Below, piece by piece: positions 6,272-7,894 of a DNA stretch of 7,894 nucleotides. The stretch spans positions 1-7,894 of the forward strand of contig JAEWTC010000178.1 of the NCBI GenBank assembly GCA_023459675.1, read 5' to 3'. The translations under genes were made by a program, and so were the position numbers. Below the pieces are notes generated by a model, which was given only the letters and a program-made list of their open reading frames with translations, ran no database searches and had not been told where the DNA came from. The stretch is from Bacillota bacterium (GTDB lineage Bacteria; Bacillota; Clostridia; Christensenellales; Aristaeellaceae). Numbering within the stretch: position 1 is the first letter of the stretch; each line of letters opens with the position of its first letter.

Positions 6272-6390
6272 GCGACCGGGAGGGAACCGTACGACAATCA
6301 AAGCGAGCGGGCGACCGGGAGGGAACCGTACAACAATGAAAGCGAGCGGGCGACCGGAAGAGGGAGCCGGACGACAATCAAAGCGAGTGG
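6272..6390. repeat. Three-unit tandem repeat of about 39 bases
   Basis: Units lie at 6272-6310, 6311-6349 and 6350-6390. Each begins GCGACCGG and ends AAAGCGAG followed by CGG or TGG. Units 1 and 2 differ at only two of 39 positions; unit 3 is more diverged and 41 bases long. A degenerate remnant may continue at 6391-6416. The units abut with no spacers, so this is not a CRISPR array. A unit length of 39 is divisible by three, but no supported reading frame crosses the array. Confidence 0.85.
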
Positions 6391-6413
6391 ACGCCAGGAC
6401 GGAGCGTTGTGAG

Positions 6414-6448
6414 CGGCGGCGCGTTTTCGCAAAAAAATAGCGTCGCCG
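6414..6448. repeat. Imperfect GC-rich inverted repeat
   Basis: CGGCGGCGC (6414-6422) pairs with GCGTCGCCG (6440-6448) with one mismatch, around a loop that contains the run AAAAAAA (6431-6437). The A-run lies in the loop, not after the stem, so it does not fit a standard terminator in either direction. Confidence 0.4.
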
Positions 6449-6471
6449 TGAACTTAGCGCATCCTCTTTAC

Positions 6472-6520
6472 GTTTCCCCGTCCTACCCCGTGAAACGCCG
6501 AGAAGCCTGCTTCGAGGCGA
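6472..6520. repeat. Direct repeat A, copy 2 (49 bases)
   Basis: The copy begins GTTTCCCCGTCCTACCCCGT and ends TTCGAGGCGA. It is the second copy of the block at 6064-6111, in the same orientation. It lies between the tandem array and the tRNA terminator. Confidence 0.85.
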
Positions 6521-6563
6521 GAGGAGGAGCGACGGAATGAATGAGAGACGGCTTTTTCTAGAA

Positions 6564-6603
6564 TAGAAAAAGTCGTCGCGAACGATATGCAGTCCGCGAC
6601 GAC
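6564..6603 (-). terminator. Intrinsic terminator of tRNA-Trp
   Basis: Reading the minus strand away from the tRNA, a perfect 9-base GC-rich stem GTCGTCGCG/CGCGACGAC (6603-6595 with 6580-6572) has a 14-base loop and is followed at once by TTTTT then CTA (6571-6564). It begins three bases after the tRNA CCA end. A second hairpin at 6547-6577, GACGGCTTTTTCTA with its near-perfect complement, overlaps the far arm of the stem. Confidence 0.85.
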
Positions 6604-6605
6604 GA

Positions 6606-6679
6606 TGGCAGGGGCAGAAGGACTCGAACCCTCAACAAAGGTTTTGGAGACCCACGTGTTACCATTACACCATGCCCCT
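6606..6679 (-). tRNA. tRNA-Trp (anticodon CCA)
   Basis: The minus strand folds as a full cloverleaf: acceptor AGGGGCA/TGCCCCT, D stem GTGT/ACAC, anticodon loop CTCCAAA with anticodon CCA, and T arm GAGGG-TTCGAGT-CCTTC with one G-T pair. The discriminator base is G, as expected for bacterial tRNA-Trp, and the 3' CCA is encoded (6608-6606). The total is 74 bases including CCA, with a short D loop and a four-base variable loop. The top pair of the anticodon stem is a T-T mismatch and the next is G-T, so that stem is weaker than usual, but no key base is missing. Confidence 0.95.
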
Positions 6680-6693
6680 AAAGCGCAAGCACC

Positions 6694-6722
6694 AGTATAG
6701 CGGAAACCCGTTTTCGTGTCAA
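6694..6722 (-). promoter_or_regulatory. Promoter of tRNA-Trp
   Basis: On the minus strand there is a perfect -35 TTGACA (6722-6717), a 17-base spacer and a -10 TATACT (6699-6694). Transcription should start near 6687, a few bases before the tRNA 5' end at 6679. This is the strongest consensus promoter in the window and fits a stable-RNA gene. Confidence 0.88.
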
Positions 6723-6752
6723 TAACAAAAGCCGATGTTTTGAAACTCTTGC

Positions 6753-7865
6753 TCACTCGAGCGCGTTGGCCATGATGCTTTCCACAATTTCGGGATAGGC
6801 GAAGACAAACGTGGTTCTGTTCAGGAGGCCGAACAGCTCCCCCGTGCCCGCGAAGGCGTGGTTATCCCAGTAAAAGCAGGGAATGCCGTGCGCAGATGCG
6901 GCGGCTACGTAAAACGCCGTAAACGCGGCGCGGGCCTGCAGGTTGCCGTCCTTGTCCCGCGCGCCGTATTCGCCGATGACAACCGGAACGCCGTTTGCAA
7001 TAAACCGGTCGTAAAGCCTTTGCATCATGCTGTCGATCTCGGCGCGGTCTTCAGCGCTTTCCAGGTCGAACGTGCTTTGGCTGCCCGGCTGGGCGCTGTC
7101 CTGCAGGGCGAAGGCATAAGGCGTGTAAGCGTGTACCGATACGATGATGCGGTCCTGGGCGCTGTCCGCGGGCAGCTGGAACGCCTTGTGCAGCGCGCCG
7201 TCCGCAGACGCGCCGTAACCCGGCACCATCAGATACCGGGTTTCGTTGCCGCCGCCGGATGCGCGAACCGTGTCCACAAACGCCTGATTGAGCGCGTTGA
7301 TGCAGCGGACGGCCTCCTCGCTTCTTGAATCCCTGGGGTTGAGCCACCATTCGATATCCGTGCCTTTGAGACGCGGCTCGTTCATGGATTCGAACACCAG
7401 CGCTTCGCCATATGGCTGGAAGGCCTCCGCGAGCTGTCCCCAGATCGCCGTCAGGTAATGGATAGAGCTGTCCAGATGCGCGTCGTTTGGGTACAGGTAC
7501 GCTTCGTCCACGTCGTGATGGATGTTGAGGATCACGGTAAGCCCGCTGTTTAGCGCATAGTCCGCGACTTCCTTCACGCGGGCAAGCCAGGCCGGATCGA
7601 TGGTAAAGGCATCCCCGCTCACATGGTTGTGCCAGGATACGGGGATGCGCACCGCGCCGAAGCCCGCCTCCTGCAAAACGGTAAACAGGCGCGGCTGCGT
7701 AAGAACGCCGGACCACGCCATTTCATACAACAGTCCGTCCGAAAGCCAGCCGCAGTCTACGGCGTCAAACGTATTGCCGAGGTTCCAGCCCGCTTTCATC
7801 GCGCGCGTGAACCCAAACGCGTCCGAAGCCGGGATGGTTTCCTGCTGAAGTTCAATCCGGGCCAC
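6753..7865 (-). CDS. Glycoside hydrolase family 5 (cellulase/endo-beta-glucanase type)
   Basis: This 370-residue protein has the GH5 TIM-barrel landmarks in order: MKAGWNLGNTFDA (23-35), VRIPVSWHNH (72-81), ILNIHHD (112-118), FESMNEP (158-164), VHAYTPYAFA (244-253), VVIGEYGA (295-302) and FYWDNHAFAG (331-340). Glu163 should be the acid/base and Glu299 the nucleophile. The HAYTPY and IHHD patterns favour subfamily GH5_4, whose members cut beta-glucan, xyloglucan or cellulose; the exact substrate is not decided here. The start is GTG at 7865, six bases after GGGGAGGGG (7880-7872). The frame stays open to the window edge, so a longer N-terminus is possible. No signal peptide or membrane segment is visible from this start, so the enzyme looks cytoplasmic and may act on imported oligosaccharides (inference). 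No strong terminator lies between its stop and the tRNA promoter. Confidence 0.9.
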   Translation of the reverse strand: MARIELQQETIPASDAFGFTRAMKAGWNLGNTFDAVDCGWLSDGLLYEMAWSGVLTQPRLFTVLQEAGFGAVRIPVSWHNHVSGDAFTIDPAWLARVKEVADYALNSGLTVILNIHHDVDEAYLYPNDAHLDSSIHYLTAIWGQLAEAFQPYGEALVFESMNEPRLKGTDIEWWLNPRDSRSEEAVRCINALNQAFVDTVRASGGGNETRYLMVPGYGASADGALHKAFQLPADSAQDRIIVSVHAYTPYAFALQDSAQPGSQSTFDLESAEDRAEIDSMMQRLYDRFIANGVPVVIGEYGARDKDGNLQARAAFTAFYVAAASAHGIPCFYWDNHAFAGTGELFGLLNRTTFVFAYPEIVESIMANALE

Positions 7866-7894
7866 GGAATACCCCTCCCCTGCCGCCGCACAGC

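Larger units (their letters stand above)
5989..6605. other. Repeat-rich non-coding interval between the operon and tRNA-Trp
   Basis: No convincing gene is present. The short open frames here have no ribosome site and run through the repeats. The interval holds a diverged pair of 48-49-base direct repeats, a pair of 22-base direct repeats, a three-unit tandem array, several perfect small hairpins and the tRNA terminator. I see no clear intrinsic terminator directly after the operon stop; the only nearby structure is AGTACGC (5998-6004) with GCGTACT (6039-6045), which has a 34-base loop and no T-run. Confidence 0.7.

Noticed and set aside
6272..6390. CRISPR array
   Set aside because: The repeat units abut with no unique spacers, number only three, and no cas gene is in view.
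6606..6679. tRNA-Trp as an integration (att) site
   Set aside because: I found no second copy of the tRNA 3' end in the window and no integrase gene.
6720..6752. Terminator after the GH5 gene
   Set aside because: The only inverted repeat is CAAAA/TTTTG (5 AT-rich pairs), too weak to call. The region also overlaps the tRNA promoter.
6454..6756. Minus-strand open frame of 100 codons over the tRNA
   Set aside because: It reads straight through tRNA-Trp and its terminator. Peptides of this sort are a common tRNA artefact.

Overview
The window looks like a chromosomal piece of a GC-rich, anaerobic, Gram-positive bacterium of the Clostridia type, for example an Oscillospirales- or Christensenellales-like gut or sediment anaerobe. 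The grounds are strong AGGAGG-type ribosome sites, a corrinoid methyl-transfer operon with an ASKHA reductive activator, low-potential Fe-S proteins, and a GH5 cellulase-type enzyme. This assignment is inference; no rRNA or other marker is present.

Layout: (1) Positions 1-460, minus strand: the N-terminal part of a PocR-domain sensor/regulator that runs off the left edge. (2) Positions 461-564: a compact divergent control region in which the -10 boxes of the two promoters overlap. (3) Positions 565-5988, plus strand: a tightly packed six-gene operon encoding a corrinoid protein, a UroD-fold methyltransferase fused to a C-terminal thioredoxin-like domain, a G3E (CobW/COG0523) GTPase, a ferredoxin-like protein with two cysteine clusters, a DUF2284 cysteine-rich protein and an ASKHA/2Fe-2S corrinoid activator. 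(4) Positions 5989-6605: non-coding DNA rich in direct, tandem and inverted repeats. (5) Minus strand: a tRNA-Trp(CCA) with a clear promoter and an intrinsic terminator. (6) Positions 6753-7865, minus strand: a GH5 glycoside hydrolase without a signal peptide.

Likely teamwork (inference): a small methylated substrate or its product is sensed through the PocR domain and switches on the operon. The UroD-fold enzyme moves a methyl group to or from the corrinoid on the small B12-binding protein. When the corrinoid oxidises to Co(II), the ASKHA protein reduces it back to Co(I), perhaps fed by the ferredoxin and the DUF2284 protein. The G3E GTPase probably handles a metal or cofactor for one of these proteins. 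No member of the usual MttB, MtaB, MtbB or MtgB substrate-methyltransferase families is in the window. The UroD protein therefore either is the substrate methyltransferase or works with one encoded elsewhere.

The most unusual points are the UroD-thioredoxin fusion, the apparent loss of the His of its zinc motif, the altered metal motif of the GTPase, and the repeat block downstream of the operon.
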